A DNA stretch of 64,000 bases from Paenibacillus sp. DMB20 (GTDB lineage Bacteria; Bacillota; Bacilli; Paenibacillales; Paenibacillaceae): positions 372,001 through 436,000 of the forward strand of contig NZ_LAZU01000021.1 of assembly GCF_000987955.1 (NCBI RefSeq). Reading direction: 5' to 3'. The translations under genes and the position numbers were made by a program. Within the stretch, counting starts at the first letter, position 1. Every line of letters begins with the position of its first letter. The notes under the pieces are model-generated. The model saw nothing but the letters and a program-made list of their open reading frames with translations. It was not told the origin of the DNA and searched no databases. Of this stretch, positions 35,127-44,143 are shown piece after piece.

Positions 35127-36962
35127 ACCGTTCCGCCACCCGAAACCGAAGTTCGAGCTCGGGGAAAACAAAGGATTGTTCCACCGGAAGACAACGACAA
35201 AAGCTAAGAACTGGTCCGCAACGCTTAAGCGAATCTGGTCTTACCTGGCTAGGCGAAAGGGAAAATTGTCCCTGGTCCTGCTTATGGTGATGCTCAGTTC
35301 GGGCCTGGGACTTCTGGGGCCGTATTTGCTTGGGATCGCCGTAGATGAATTTTTGCAGGACGCGGGGATAACAGGAAATGCCGGGGGTTCGGCGTGGATT
35401 TATTTTTTGATCGGCCTCGCCTTTGTGTACGTTCTTCAGGCATTGACGACCTGGCTTCATAACATATGGATGATCGGCATCGCGCAGGAGACGGTGTACC
35501 GGATGAGGATGGATTTGTTCTCCCATTTGCACCGCTTGCCGATCCCGTTCTTTGGAAAAAGGCAGCAAGGCGAAATCATGAGCCGCCTGACCAATGATAT
35601 CGAAAACGTAAGCTCCACGCTCAACAGCTCGGCGATTCAAATTTTCTCCAGCGTGCTGACGCTTGCCGGCACCCTATCGGTCATGCTGTGGCTCAGCCCG
35701 CTGTTGACGCTTCTTACGTTTATCGTGGTTCCGCTCATGGCGCTAGGCATGCGCTGGATTACCCGGCGGACAGGCCCGCTCTTCAAGGAACGGCAGCGCA
35801 ATTTGGGCGAGCTTAACGGCTTCATCGAGGAAACGCTGTCGGGTCAGCGCATTATCAAGGCGTTCTCCCAGGAAGAGCGGGTCGTCCGCGAATTCGAGGA
35901 ACGCAACGCCAAAATCCGGATGTCCGGTTTTTGGGCACAGACCATTTCGGGATTTATCCCGAAGCTGATGAACGGACTGAACAATTTGAGCTTCGCGATT
36001 GTCGCCGGGATCGGCGGAATCATGGCCATCCAGGGGTATATCACGATCGGGGTCATCATTATTTTTGAAAGCTACGCAAGGCAGTTCACGCGGCCGCTGA
36101 ACGATCTGGCGAACCAGTGGAATACGCTGCTGTCCGCGATTGCGGGGGCGGAGCGGGTGTTTGAGGTACTGGATGAGGAAGTGGAGGCCAAGGATGAAGG
36201 CGCTGCCGTCAAGCTGGATCGGGTTGAAGGCGCTGTTTCCTTCAAGGACGTCTCTTTTTCATATGAAAAGACGGCGATACGTTAGAGGGCATCACATTCG
36301 AGGCAAAGCCCGGCGAGATGATCGCCCTGGTCGGACCTACGGGGGCCGGCAAAACGACATTAATCCAGCTATTGTCGCGGTTTTATGATCCGGACGGCGG
36401 AAGCATTACGCTCGACGGGCGCGACCTGTCGCAAATTCGGCGGGAAAGCCTGCGGTCCCACATGGCGTTCGTTCTGCAGGATTCGTTCCTGTTTGAAGGA
36501 ACGATCCGGGAGAATATCCGGTTCGGCCGGCTGGACGCGACGGACGAAGAGGTCGAAGAGGCGGCCAAGCTTGCGAATGCGCATTCGTTTATCATGCGGC
36601 TTAAAGATGGATACGACAAGGTGCTGAAGCAAGGCGGCAGCGGAATCAGTCAGGGACAAAAGCAGTTGCTGGCCATTGCCCGGGCCATTCTTGCGAATCC
36701 TTCCATGCTGGTTCTGGACGAGGCGACCAGCAGCATTGACACGGTCACGGAGATCAAGATTCAAGAGGGGCTGCAGCGCCTGATGAAAGGGCGGACCAGC
36801 TTTGTGATGGCCCATCGGCTGAACACGATCCGTCAGGCCGATCGAATCCTGGTGTTGAAGGAAGGAAGGCTTCTGGAGCAGGGCTCGCATGACGAACTGC
36901 TGAAGCAGGGCGGATTTTACAGCGAGCTGTACCACAGCCAGTTGAAACGCGCGGCCATATAG
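35107..36962 (+). CDS. Heterodimeric ABC exporter, second half-transporter (frameshifted)
   Basis: About 619 residues once repaired. A charged N-terminal extension of about 40 residues precedes six membrane helices, and the ATPase shows Walker A GPTGAGKTT, signature ISQGQKQ (non-canonical) and Walker B MLVLDEATSSID with the catalytic Glu intact. This is the complementary pattern to the first subunit, so the pair forms one active and one degenerate ATP site. The frame breaks near 36272-36277, where one added G gives YEKTADTLEGITFEAKPGE. GGGGAGGAGG within the upstream gene is its ribosome binding site. Confidence 0.93.
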
Positions 36963-37050
36963 CATGGAGGTTAGTTCCTGGCTGTTCCGGTCCATAAAGG
37001 TATACAATGGAGGTAATCCATCAGTCAACTTTGGAGCGGGGGATCAAGAA

Positions 37051-37380
37051 ATGAGGCAATTAAAATCGCTTGCGGAAATCAACCGGGTGCTGGAGGGCGA
37101 ACCGCTCGTTTTGCTCATCATCAAAACCGGACAGTGCGGCGTGTGCGAATCGGTAGAGGTCAAGGTGTCTCTTATGCTGGAATCGCGCCCGAACGTGACG
37201 GGCATTTATGCATACATGGAAGATGCGCCCGACACGGCCTCGGCGTTTCTGGCGCTTTCCGCGCCGACGGTGATCCTTTTTTTCCAGGGCAAGGAAGTTT
37301 ACCGCATCGCGCGCTTTGTCCGCTTTGATGAGCTGGATCGTGTATTGACGCAGTACGAGGAAATGTTGAGAGTGCCGTAA
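37051..37380 (+). CDS. Thioredoxin-like protein (CGVC active site)
   Basis: 109 residues with a thioredoxin fold: LVLLIIKTGQCGVCESVEVKV carries the redox pair Cys-Gly-Val-Cys at about residues 30-33, and the cis-Pro lies in SAPTVILFF (about 71). No signal peptide, so it acts in the cytoplasm; it resembles small thioredoxin-like proteins such as B. subtilis YtpP. The start at 37051 is chosen over 36964 because a GCGGGGG site precedes it and the fold begins at once. It lies 88 bases after the exporter gene and ends the unit at a terminator. Confidence 0.82.
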   Translation: MRQLKSLAEINRVLEGEPLVLLIIKTGQCGVCESVEVKVSLMLESRPNVTGIYAYMEDAPDTASAFLALSAPTVILFFQGKEVYRIARFVRFDELDRVLTQYEEMLRVP

Positions 37381-37410
37381 AATAAAGACGAAATCGGCAG
37401 TTTAAGCCGT

Positions 37411-37454
37411 AACGCCGGAGAGAGGGGCATGGTTCCCGTTTCCGGTGTTTTTTT
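37411..37454 (+). terminator. Terminator after the thioredoxin-like gene
   Basis: AACGCCGGA (37411-37419) pairs with TCCGGTGTT (37441-37449), followed by a T run. Confidence 0.8.
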
Positions 37455-37588
37455 GTGTCGATATAAAATTAACCCAAAATATATCTTGCCTGCCGTGGAA
37501 TCATTTGGTATGCTATTGTCCTTCTCTCATTTTCGCCTTGTCTGAAGTGGGCGGGTCCGCCGTCCAAACAACTTATCGGAGGTGTCAC

Positions 37589-38365
37589 ATGCTTTATTTC
37601 ACGCTGGCTTCCAAAGCCTATGCCCGGAATTTGCAGTACCGGGGCGCGCACATGATCCACAACATCGCTAGCGCCATGTTCGGATTCCTGTACGCCAGCA
37701 TCTGGATCGGACTCGGGGCCGACTACTCGCTCGGGGAATACGGTACGCAGGGAATGGTGAGCTACATCGCTTTTACCCAATCGGCGCTGTGGGTTTCAAG
37801 CTTCCTTACGAACGGTCTAGGCATTCCCCAATCCGTCAGGACCGGGCATATTTCGCTTGACCTGATGCGTCCCGTGCACCTGTTCAGCCATTTGATGGCC
37901 AGGGAGTGGGGGCAGATCGCCTACCAGTTCGTGTACAAATCCATCCCGATCTATCTGGTGTATTTCTTCGTTTTCTCGCTATCTCTTCCCGATCAAGCTT
38001 CTTCCCTTCTTTACGCAGCCATGGCCTTGGCTGGAGCCGCCTATTTATCGATCTGCATCAACTATCTCATCGGCGCGTCCGCTTTGTGGACGACGGAATC
38101 GTCATGGCTTTATTGGGGCAACCATGCCATGATTAACCTGCTCGCCGGATTTTTCATCCCGATCGAATGGCTTCCCGGCTGGCTTCAGAACATCGCTTGG
38201 CTGTCGCCGTATCCTTATCTGCTGTATGTGCCGACACGTTTTTATCTCGGTTTGGGCAGCGTCTCCGCCTTGTGGGGAACGTTGTTTTGGTGTCTCCTGC
38301 TGACGCTTGCCTGCTTGCTCGCGACCGGCTTTTTGCGGCGGAAGGTGGAGGTGCAGGGCGGATGA
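37589..38365 (+). CDS. ABC-2 family permease, first subunit (COG4587-like)
   Basis: 258 residues with six hydrophobic segments and little soluble sequence. The GADYSLGEYGTQGMVSYI, then RTGHISLDLMRPV pattern is typical of the ABC-2 permeases found in pairs with the COG4586-type ATPase. Export substrate unknown; cyanobacterial relatives export viologens. The start is ATG 37589 after CGGAGGTG. Its stop overlaps the start of the next permease (ATGA). Confidence 0.85.
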   Translation: MLYFTLASKAYARNLQYRGAHMIHNIASAMFGFLYASIWIGLGADYSLGEYGTQGMVSYIAFTQSALWVSSFLTNGLGIPQSVRTGHISLDLMRPVHLFSHLMAREWGQIAYQFVYKSIPIYLVYFFVFSLSLPDQASSLLYAAMALAGAAYLSICINYLIGASALWTTESSWLYWGNHAMINLLAGFFIPIEWLPGWLQNIAWLSPYPYLLYVPTRFYLGLGSVSALWGTLFWCLLLTLACLLATGFLRRKVEVQGG

Positions 38366-39165
38366 CTTCGGTAAAATCCTGGATATCATTATACGGCTTG
38401 CTGATCCGCACGAGCATCAAAAGCCGGATGCAGTACAAGTTCAACTTTATTCTGGCCTCGTTCCTGGCTGCGCTCATCCAAATTTCCGAGTTTCTCATGG
38501 TTGCGATCGTGCTGTATAAATTCGGGGCCATTCAAGGCTGGTCCATGTACGAGGTCGGTTATTTGTTTGCGGTGATGACGCTGTCCAAAACGCTGTACCG
38601 GACGTTTGCGGACGAAGTGCATCATCTTGAAAAATATCTCGTAAACGGAGAGCTTGACCAGCTGCTGACCCGGCCGATGCCCGTCCTGCTTGCGCTCATG
38701 CCGCAAAATTTCCGGATCATGCTCGGCGAAGTTCTTCAAGGCGGGTTTCTGCTGGTGTGGTCCCTTGGCGGCATTATCGGCAGCGGACAGGCGGGCTGGA
38801 CCGCGATTCCGCAAACCTTGTTCATCATTCTTACGGGAGCGGTGATCCTGTTCTCGATCGGACTTGCGACCGCAACCTGCGGCTTTTGGACGACGCGCAT
38901 CAGCGAGCTCCAGAACCTTACGGAAGATGCGGCCGGCACGGCGGTCCGTTATCCCCTGAGCCTGTATCCGAATTGGATGAAAGGCCTGCTGCTCGTCGTT
39001 GTCCCGGTCGGTTTTGTCAATTACGTACCGTCGTTATATATTTTGCACGGGGAGCTTGGCCCCTGGGTGTTCATCGCCACGGCAGCCGCCGCAGGGATCA
39101 GTCTGGCTTTAAGTTTAAGATTTTGGAAATTCGGCATCACCAAATACCAAAGTGCCGGAAGTTAG
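38362..39165 (+). CDS. ABC-2 family permease, second subunit (COG3694-like)
   Basis: 267 residues with about six membrane segments. The block FADEVHHLEKYLVNGELDQLLTRPM (loop between segments 2 and 3) is characteristic of this permease type. It is translationally coupled to the previous gene by a 4-base overlap and lies 15 bases before the ATPase gene, so the three form one transporter. The start is ATG 38362 after GGTGGAGGTGCAG. Confidence 0.85.
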   Translation: MTSVKSWISLYGLLIRTSIKSRMQYKFNFILASFLAALIQISEFLMVAIVLYKFGAIQGWSMYEVGYLFAVMTLSKTLYRTFADEVHHLEKYLVNGELDQLLTRPMPVLLALMPQNFRIMLGEVLQGGFLLVWSLGGIIGSGQAGWTAIPQTLFIILTGAVILFSIGLATATCGFWTTRISELQNLTEDAAGTAVRYPLSLYPNWMKGLLLVVVPVGFVNYVPSLYILHGELGPWVFIATAAAAGISLALSLRFWKFGITKYQSAGS

Positions 39166-39180
39166 AAGGAGGAACGGACC

Positions 39181-40263
39181 ATGATGATTGAAGTTCGCGA
39201 CGTACGCAAGGAGTTTAAGACGCCTGTCGTCAAGGAGGGCCGTTTCTCCGGCCTGCGGACGCTTTTTTCCAGGGAATACAAAACCAAGGAGGCGGTGCGG
39301 GGCATCAGCTTTCAGGTAGAGCCGGGAGAGTTCCTCGGCTATATCGGCCCGAACGGGGCCGGTAAATCGACCACGATCAAGATGCTGTCGGGCATCCTGC
39401 ATCCCACGTCCGGCGAGGTGCTGATCCGCGGGAGAAATCCGCATAAGGAACGCCGCGCGGTCGTCAAAAACGTGGGGGTCGTGTTCGGCCAGCGAAGCCA
39501 GCTGTGGTGGGATCTGCCGGTTAAAGACTCGTATGATATTCTGGCCAAGATGTACGGCGTGGACGAATCCGAAAAGAGACGCAGACTCGATCAGTTTGCA
39601 GAGCTTTTGGATTTGCGCTCGTTCTGGGAAACGCCCGTGCGGAAGCTGTCGCTCGGGCAGCGCATGCGCGCGGACCTCGCCGCGGCGATGCTGCATGACC
39701 CTGAGCTCTTGTTTCTGGATGAGCCGACCATCGGCCTGGACGTCAACGCCAAACGGAGCATTCGCGAGTTTTTGACGCTGCTGAACAAGGACTTCGGCAA
39801 GACGGTGCTGCTGACCACCCACGACATGGATGACATCGAGCAGCTGTGCAGCCGCGTCATGGTCATCAACAACGGAGGCCTGACCTATGACGGGACGATT
39901 CAATCGCTCAGGGATACGATCGGGCTCCCAAGCCTGATTACCGTCACCTACCGGGGCGCGTTTCAAGTACCGGAGGTCTACGGAGCAGCGGCGGAAGAGG
40001 CTTTATCCACTAGCTCAGCTGCCGTTGCGCTCGCCGCCACGGCTGCGACCTCTTCAGCCGCTTCCGCCGTGGAACGGGATACGAACCTCCGCCGCCTGCC
40101 GATCCGCGTCGTCGGCATAACGGGGAACATGGTAACGGTGGAGGCCAACCGCAGCGAAATCAACACGCTGGACGTGATGAAGGAGTTGGGCAGTTGGGGA
40201 GAGTTGGACGATATCGACATGAAGGACCCGGATTTTGAGGACATTATACATAAGGTGTATTAA
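39181..40263 (+). CDS. ABC-2 transporter ATP-binding protein (COG4586-like) with an Ala-rich insert
   Basis: 360 residues: Walker A GPNGAGKST (about residues 57-65), Q-loop FGQRSQLWWDLPV (the double Trp is a trait of this subfamily), signature LSLGQRMR and Walker B LLFLDEPTIGLD. Downstream of the ATPase core, residues about 270-300 contain a low-complexity run of Ala/Ser/Thr (ALSTSSAAVALAATAATSS) before the C-terminal regulatory domain. The insert looks recently acquired or disordered. AGGAGGAACGG precedes the ATG. Energises the two permeases upstream. Confidence 0.92.
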   Translation: MMIEVRDVRKEFKTPVVKEGRFSGLRTLFSREYKTKEAVRGISFQVEPGEFLGYIGPNGAGKSTTIKMLSGILHPTSGEVLIRGRNPHKERRAVVKNVGVVFGQRSQLWWDLPVKDSYDILAKMYGVDESEKRRRLDQFAELLDLRSFWETPVRKLSLGQRMRADLAAAMLHDPELLFLDEPTIGLDVNAKRSIREFLTLLNKDFGKTVLLTTHDMDDIEQLCSRVMVINNGGLTYDGTIQSLRDTIGLPSLITVTYRGAFQVPEVYGAAAEEALSTSSAAVALAATAATSSAASAVERDTNLRRLPIRVVGITGNMVTVEANRSEINTLDVMKELGSWGELDDIDMKDPDFEDIIHKVY

Positions 40264-40489
40264 TGGGCTTGAAAGAGGAACTAAAGGTGTCCTTGGAAAT
40301 GTGTTTTAGTAGATCTAACGATGGGAGCCGGTCGAGATGTTGGTGAGGTAGATAAAGTGGTCAGAGCCGATGAAGATGATGGTGAGGTAGACTAGCGTTG
40401 AGATCCCGTGGGGATGCGATGAAGTAGACCGTGTTTTTCAGGGCTTAAAGTGAGTTTTTCAAGTGAGCCTTAGTGAAGGCAGCCTAGTT

Positions 40490-40840
40490 GGGTTGCACAA
40501 ATCTGCTTTATGGACCTGCGTCCCGTTATTTTGCATCTGGAGCGAGTAAAAAAAAATTAACGGACCGTGGTTCCGTTATCTTGGCGTTTAGGTGCATTTT
40601 TCTCTGTTTTTCGCCTAATAACGGAACCTCTGTCCGATAACTTGCCCAAATAGGGATTTTTGATCAAATAGCGGAACGTGTGTCACATGCCTGCACCCCT
40701 ATGCCCTGACGCTGCCGCCACGACGTATTGCATAGCAGGGTTGCCGGCGCGTACCCCACGCCCTAGCGAGGGCCGCCCTCCCTAAGTCGCGAGCAGGGTT
40801 GCCTGCACCCACGCTCTGACGCCCTGGCGACCTCCTCGCC
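40490..40840. repeat. Second cluster of TAACGGA-N5-TCCGTTA palindromes plus GC-rich direct repeats
   Basis: Copies at 40558-40578 (TAACGGAC-CGTGG-TTCCGTTA) and 40619-40639 (TAACGGAA-CCTCT-GTCCGATA) keep the 21-base layout; a decayed copy lies at 40669-40689 and half-copies near 40510. After 40700, blocks like GCAGGGTTGCC followed by a C-rich stretch occur twice (near 40735 and 40793). Upstream, GATGGTGAGGTAGA-like units occur at 40337 and 40379. The whole gap 40264-40844 has no gene. Confidence 0.7.
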
Positions 40841-40844
40841 CCCC

Positions 40845-40878
40845 AAAAAAAGGAATCTCACTTCGAGGTTCCTTTTTT
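40845..40878. terminator. Bidirectional terminator
   Basis: AAAAAAAGGAATCTC (40845-40859) pairs with GAGGTTCCTTTTTT (40865-40878). With A and T runs on both sides, it can serve the ABC operon arriving from the right on the minus strand. Confidence 0.85.
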
Positions 40879-40902
40879 GTACCTGTCTCGTTAACGCGGG
40901 CT

Positions 40903-41634
40903 CTAGGCTATCCGGCGTACATACCGCTTAAACAACCACCCGAGATAAACGAGGTGAACGGCTATCCCGATGAGCCCGATCCCAATCAGCTTTGCTTCAT
41001 TCCACGGCATGCCGACCGGCGGCGCAAACAGGCGAGCGACCCAATAGGTCGGCAATGCGGCCGCTCCCCATGACCATGGCTCAGGGATCAAGTAGGCGAG
41101 CACAGGGATAAACACCATCAGCCCCCCCATTTTGGATACTGCAAGCCCCTCCACTTTGTTGGAGGCGAAAGCAACAAGCAGCAATGCCATGATCGGTCCC
41201 TCCATCAGGAGCATGAGCAGAGCCAAGCCATACTGAAGCGGAGACCAGGAGGAAAAATCGGCCATATAGAAGGCCAGGATGACATAAAAGCCGGACAACA
41301 GCGTCGGCAGCGTCAACCGGTGCACAAAATATCCCTTTTGCGTGAGCGGAGTGACCGAATAATAGGCAATGAGCTGCTCGTCCCTTTCATCAAGCATCAT
41401 GAGTCCGGCCATCACGCCGATCACAAGCGGGACAAGCAGGATGGAGGTTCCGTACAGGATGCCGTAATGGTCCGACAGCCGGAAATCGGCAGCGAGCAGA
41501 AGAGAAGAGAGGAAGGGCACGCCGTACTTTAGCGCCAGCACCAGCAGGAAAGGGGCGACCGTGATAAAAACGAGCATCGGATCGCGCCCGACCTGTTTCA
41601 GATCGCGCCCCAGCATTTGTACAGCTCGGTTCAT
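40903..41634 (-). CDS. ABC-2 type permease, second subunit of TetR-linked exporter
   Basis: 243 residues from MNRAVQ, six predicted membrane segments, and a cytoplasmic loop DERDEQLIAYYSVTPLTQKGYF typical of ABC-2 exporters with split permeases. Start 41634 is chosen because it overlaps the stop of the upstream permease (ATGA); the longer frame to 41715 lies inside that gene. It closes the operon before a terminator. The substrate is probably a drug or lipid; the layout matches the tetR-ATPase-permease-permease efflux units linked to fluoroquinolone export in actinobacteria. Confidence 0.82.
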   Translation of the reverse strand: MNRAVQMLGRDLKQVGRDPMLVFITVAPFLLVLALKYGVPFLSSLLLAADFRLSDHYGILYGTSILLVPLVIGVMAGLMMLDERDEQLIAYYSVTPLTQKGYFVHRLTLPTLLSGFYVILAFYMADFSSWSPLQYGLALLMLLMEGPIMALLLVAFASNKVEGLAVSKMGGLMVFIPVLAYLIPEPWSWGAAALPTYWVARLFAPPVGMPWNEAKLIGIGLIGIAVHLVYLGWLFKRYVRRIA

Positions 41635-42401
41635 AAACGGTCCCCTCCTTTGTTCAAACCCCATAATAAACATAACACCGAACGGTGAGCCCAGATGAAG
41701 GCAAGACCGATCCATAAAATCAGATTGATAAACGCCAACATCATTTCGGCTAGAGAAGGGGCCGGCTCAAAAACCGATTGGAGCAGGAGAAGCGATGCGC
41801 CAGCGGGAAACAGCATGAAAATTTTGCCCGGCAAAATCCCGAGCGTGCCCAGAACCGGCACTACCAGGACGGCGGATACAAGGGCCGACAAGAAGAAAAA
41901 TCCGTTTATGGTATGGCAGCGCGCGGCTACGCCGAGCCCCGCCAAAGTGAAGAAAACGGAGGTCAGCACAACAGCCGCAATGAGAATGACCATGTTCCGG
42001 TGAAAACCGAACGTCCCTGCATGAATCGCCAGACTGCTCGCCAAGGACAGGCATGTCAGGGAGAGCGTCTTCGACCAGATGTAGGCCGCGGGCGAATAGG
42101 GCGTGACAAACAGGGTATCGTGGAGCTGCTGCCCTTTTTCGAGAAGAATGAGGCCGCCGATAAAAAAGAAACCGAGCATGCTTGGATCCGAAAACGTCAG
42201 CAGTATGCTCCACACCGCCCGCTGATTCTCGGGGATCATATGCAGCAGTACAAGATAGGCAAGGCTGATCAGCGCATAAGCCGAATAAAAATGATGCCGC
42301 AGCTGAAGCTTGACATCCTGTTTCCATGTGCGGGCAAATCGCCTCAAGCCGGATAGACGAAGCCGTGAAACGGTTATAGGGGTTCCGGCCGGTTGCTTCA
42401 T
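41631..42401 (-). CDS. ABC-2 type permease, first subunit of TetR-linked exporter
   Basis: 256 residues with six membrane segments after a basic N-terminus. ILLEKGQQLHDTLFVTPYSPAAYIWSK marks the loop that touches the ATPase, in the same place as in its downstream partner. Both neighbours overlap it by 4 bases (ATGA), so the three transporter genes are translationally coupled. Confidence 0.82.
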   Translation of the reverse strand: MKQPAGTPITVSRLRLSGLRRFARTWKQDVKLQLRHHFYSAYALISLAYLVLLHMIPENQRAVWSILLTFSDPSMLGFFFIGGLILLEKGQQLHDTLFVTPYSPAAYIWSKTLSLTCLSLASSLAIHAGTFGFHRNMVILIAAVVLTSVFFTLAGLGVAARCHTINGFFFLSALVSAVLVVPVLGTLGILPGKIFMLFPAGASLLLLQSVFEPAPSLAEMMLAFINLILWIGLAFIWAHRSVLCLLWGLNKGGDRL

Positions 42402-43252
42402 GTCAGCGTTCTCCCCGTGACCCGAATAAACAGCTGGTCCAGCGTCGCTTCCTGCGTGTGGATCGTCTCAATGGAGCCGCCCCGCAGCAGGTCCTGAAAC
42501 GCTTCGTTATCCGCTATGCCGTCCAGTTGGTAATCCGCCCGCCTGAGCGTCGTTCCTTCCCTATACTCCACCGTCACCGCTTTTTTGCCCTCCCTCACCT
42601 TAAGCTCCCGCGGCGCGTCGACCAGCTTGATTTCCCCATCCACAATAAAAGCGACCCTGTCGCAGAGCTCCTCGGCGGCAAACATGTTATGGGTTGTCAG
42701 AATGACCGTTTTTCCCAGTGCCTTCTGCTGCAAAATGATGTCTTTTACGGTGCTTGCATTCACGGGATCGAGCCCCGAGGTGGGTTCGTCAAGAAACAAA
42801 ATGTCCGGCCGATGCATCAGAGCACGGCATAAGTTCAGCCTCATTTTCATCCCTTTGGAAAAGTCGGACACTTTGGTCCGGCCGTATTCCGATAGCGACA
42901 GCTGCGCAAGCAGATTTTCGGGCTCCTCCGTGGGAACGTCATACAAGGACCGGAACAGGTTCAGGTTTTCAAGCGCCGTAAACCGGCTGTAGAAGTTGGG
43001 GAATTCAAAGGCCACGCCAATGGAGTTGTAATAATCCCGGCCGTGCTCCTTCAGCTGTTTCCCAAAAATGCTGACACTGCCTTCGTACTGCTTCAGCATG
43101 CCGATCAGAATTTTCTGGGTCGTGCTCTTTCCCGCTCCGGAGGGTCCGAGAAATCCGAATATTTCACCTTGGGGAATATGAAAATTCAAGCCTTTCAGCG
43201 TGTAAAGCCTATGACCCGGGTAACGGAAGCGAAGCTCCTTGACGTCGATCAT
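42398..43252 (-). CDS. ABC transporter ATP-binding protein of TetR-linked exporter
   Basis: 284 residues: Walker [10 protein letters not shown] (about residues 37-45), signature FSKGMKMRL, Walker B ILFLDEPTSGLD and a CcmA-like C-terminal domain. It energises the two ABC-2 permeases encoded downstream and overlaps the tetR-type gene by 4 bases. Confidence 0.92.
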   Translation of the reverse strand: MIDVKELRFRYPGHRLYTLKGLNFHIPQGEIFGFLGPSGAGKSTTQKILIGMLKQYEGSVSIFGKQLKEHGRDYYNSIGVAFEFPNFYSRFTALENLNLFRSLYDVPTEEPENLLAQLSLSEYGRTKVSDFSKGMKMRLNLCRALMHRPDILFLDEPTSGLDPVNASTVKDIILQQKALGKTVILTTHNMFAAEELCDRVAFIVDGEIKLVDAPRELKVREGKKAVTVEYREGTTLRRADYQLDGIADNEAFQDLLRGGSIETIHTQEATLDQLFIRVTGRTLT

Positions 43253-43872
43253 TTCTCTACCTCCTCGGAAGGGCGTTCGATGATAAGTCCGTCCGCAATC
43301 AAATCGATGAACAGCTCCATCGTCTCGCGGTACCGTTCACTCCCGATCAGATGCTTTTGCAGGGAGAGCAAAATGAACGAGCGGATCAAACTGACGATGG
43401 CTTCGGGATCGCGCGACCGTATCCAACCCTCGCGCTGCCCCTCCTGAATCACGGGCAGCAGGTCGTCGGCATCCTTGGCGAAGTGGGTTTCCAGCTTGTC
43501 GGCAGGAAGTTTGCGGAATAAGGCTTCCATGAGCTCTTCATCGTACAGCTGCCTTAGAAAGGGATTGCATTCCATCGTCTCGAGCGAATCCCGCAGAAAT
43601 TGCTTAAAGCTTTCACGCGTGAGGGGAGCGCCGCTAAAATAAGCTTCGCCCAGCTGTCCGCGAATAGCCTCTTCTTCCTGCTCCACCAGCTCAAAATACA
43701 GTTCCTCTTTGGATGAATAGAACAGATAGAACGTGCCTTGGGCAATGCCGGCCGCTTTCGTCAAGTCGGCGATGCTTGTTTTTTTTAATCCGAATACGGA
43801 AAATAAATGCTTGCCTTTTTGCTGCAGATCCAGACGGATTTTTGCCTTTTCCTGTTCGTTGAACCGGGGCAT
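43249..43872 (-). CDS. TetR-family transcriptional regulator of the exporter operon
   Basis: 207 residues. The N-terminal HTH is clear: KHLFSVFGLKKTSIADLTKAAG, then AQGTFYLFYSSKEELYFEL (residues 20-60). The remainder is the helical ligand domain. It is the first gene of its own ABC operon, so it presumably senses an exported compound and represses the whole unit. A dyad around GAATTC (43888-43904) lies directly upstream of the start. Confidence 0.92.
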   Translation of the reverse strand: MPRFNEQEKAKIRLDLQQKGKHLFSVFGLKKTSIADLTKAAGIAQGTFYLFYSSKEELYFELVEQEEEAIRGQLGEAYFSGAPLTRESFKQFLRDSLETMECNPFLRQLYDEELMEALFRKLPADKLETHFAKDADDLLPVIQEGQREGWIRSRDPEAIVSLIRSFILLSLQKHLIGSERYRETMELFIDLIADGLIIERPSEEVEK

Positions 43873-43887
43873 TCTTGTTCACGCTCC

Positions 43888-43904
43888 AATCATGAATTCG
43901 TGAA
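43888..43904. promoter_or_regulatory. Candidate TetR operator
   Basis: CATGAATTCGTG (43891-43902) is a 12-bp palindrome with one mismatched pair, about 20 bases upstream of the regulator's start codon, where autorepression would act. Confidence 0.4.
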
Positions 43905-44143
43905 TAATTTTATTTTATATTCATAATTAAAATGCAAAAGGCGATTTTTGTCAATGTCTGCGACCGGGAGCAACTGCCCGGCTTAACCGCTGGACAATTC
44001 CTCCTCTTATAGTCCAAAATAGGAGGTACGACGTAACGGAGGCGTCTATTTTCGCATTGTTTTCTGCCGGGGCGAGAGTGAGCGAATAAGTTATTATAGG
44101 AAGCGCCGGGGTCTGTACATATAAATTTAAAGGGTGAAGAGGA

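Noticed and set aside
40330..40400. CRISPR-like direct repeats (GATGGTGAGGTAGA)
   Set aside because: Only two or three irregular copies without uniform spacers, and no cas genes anywhere in the window.
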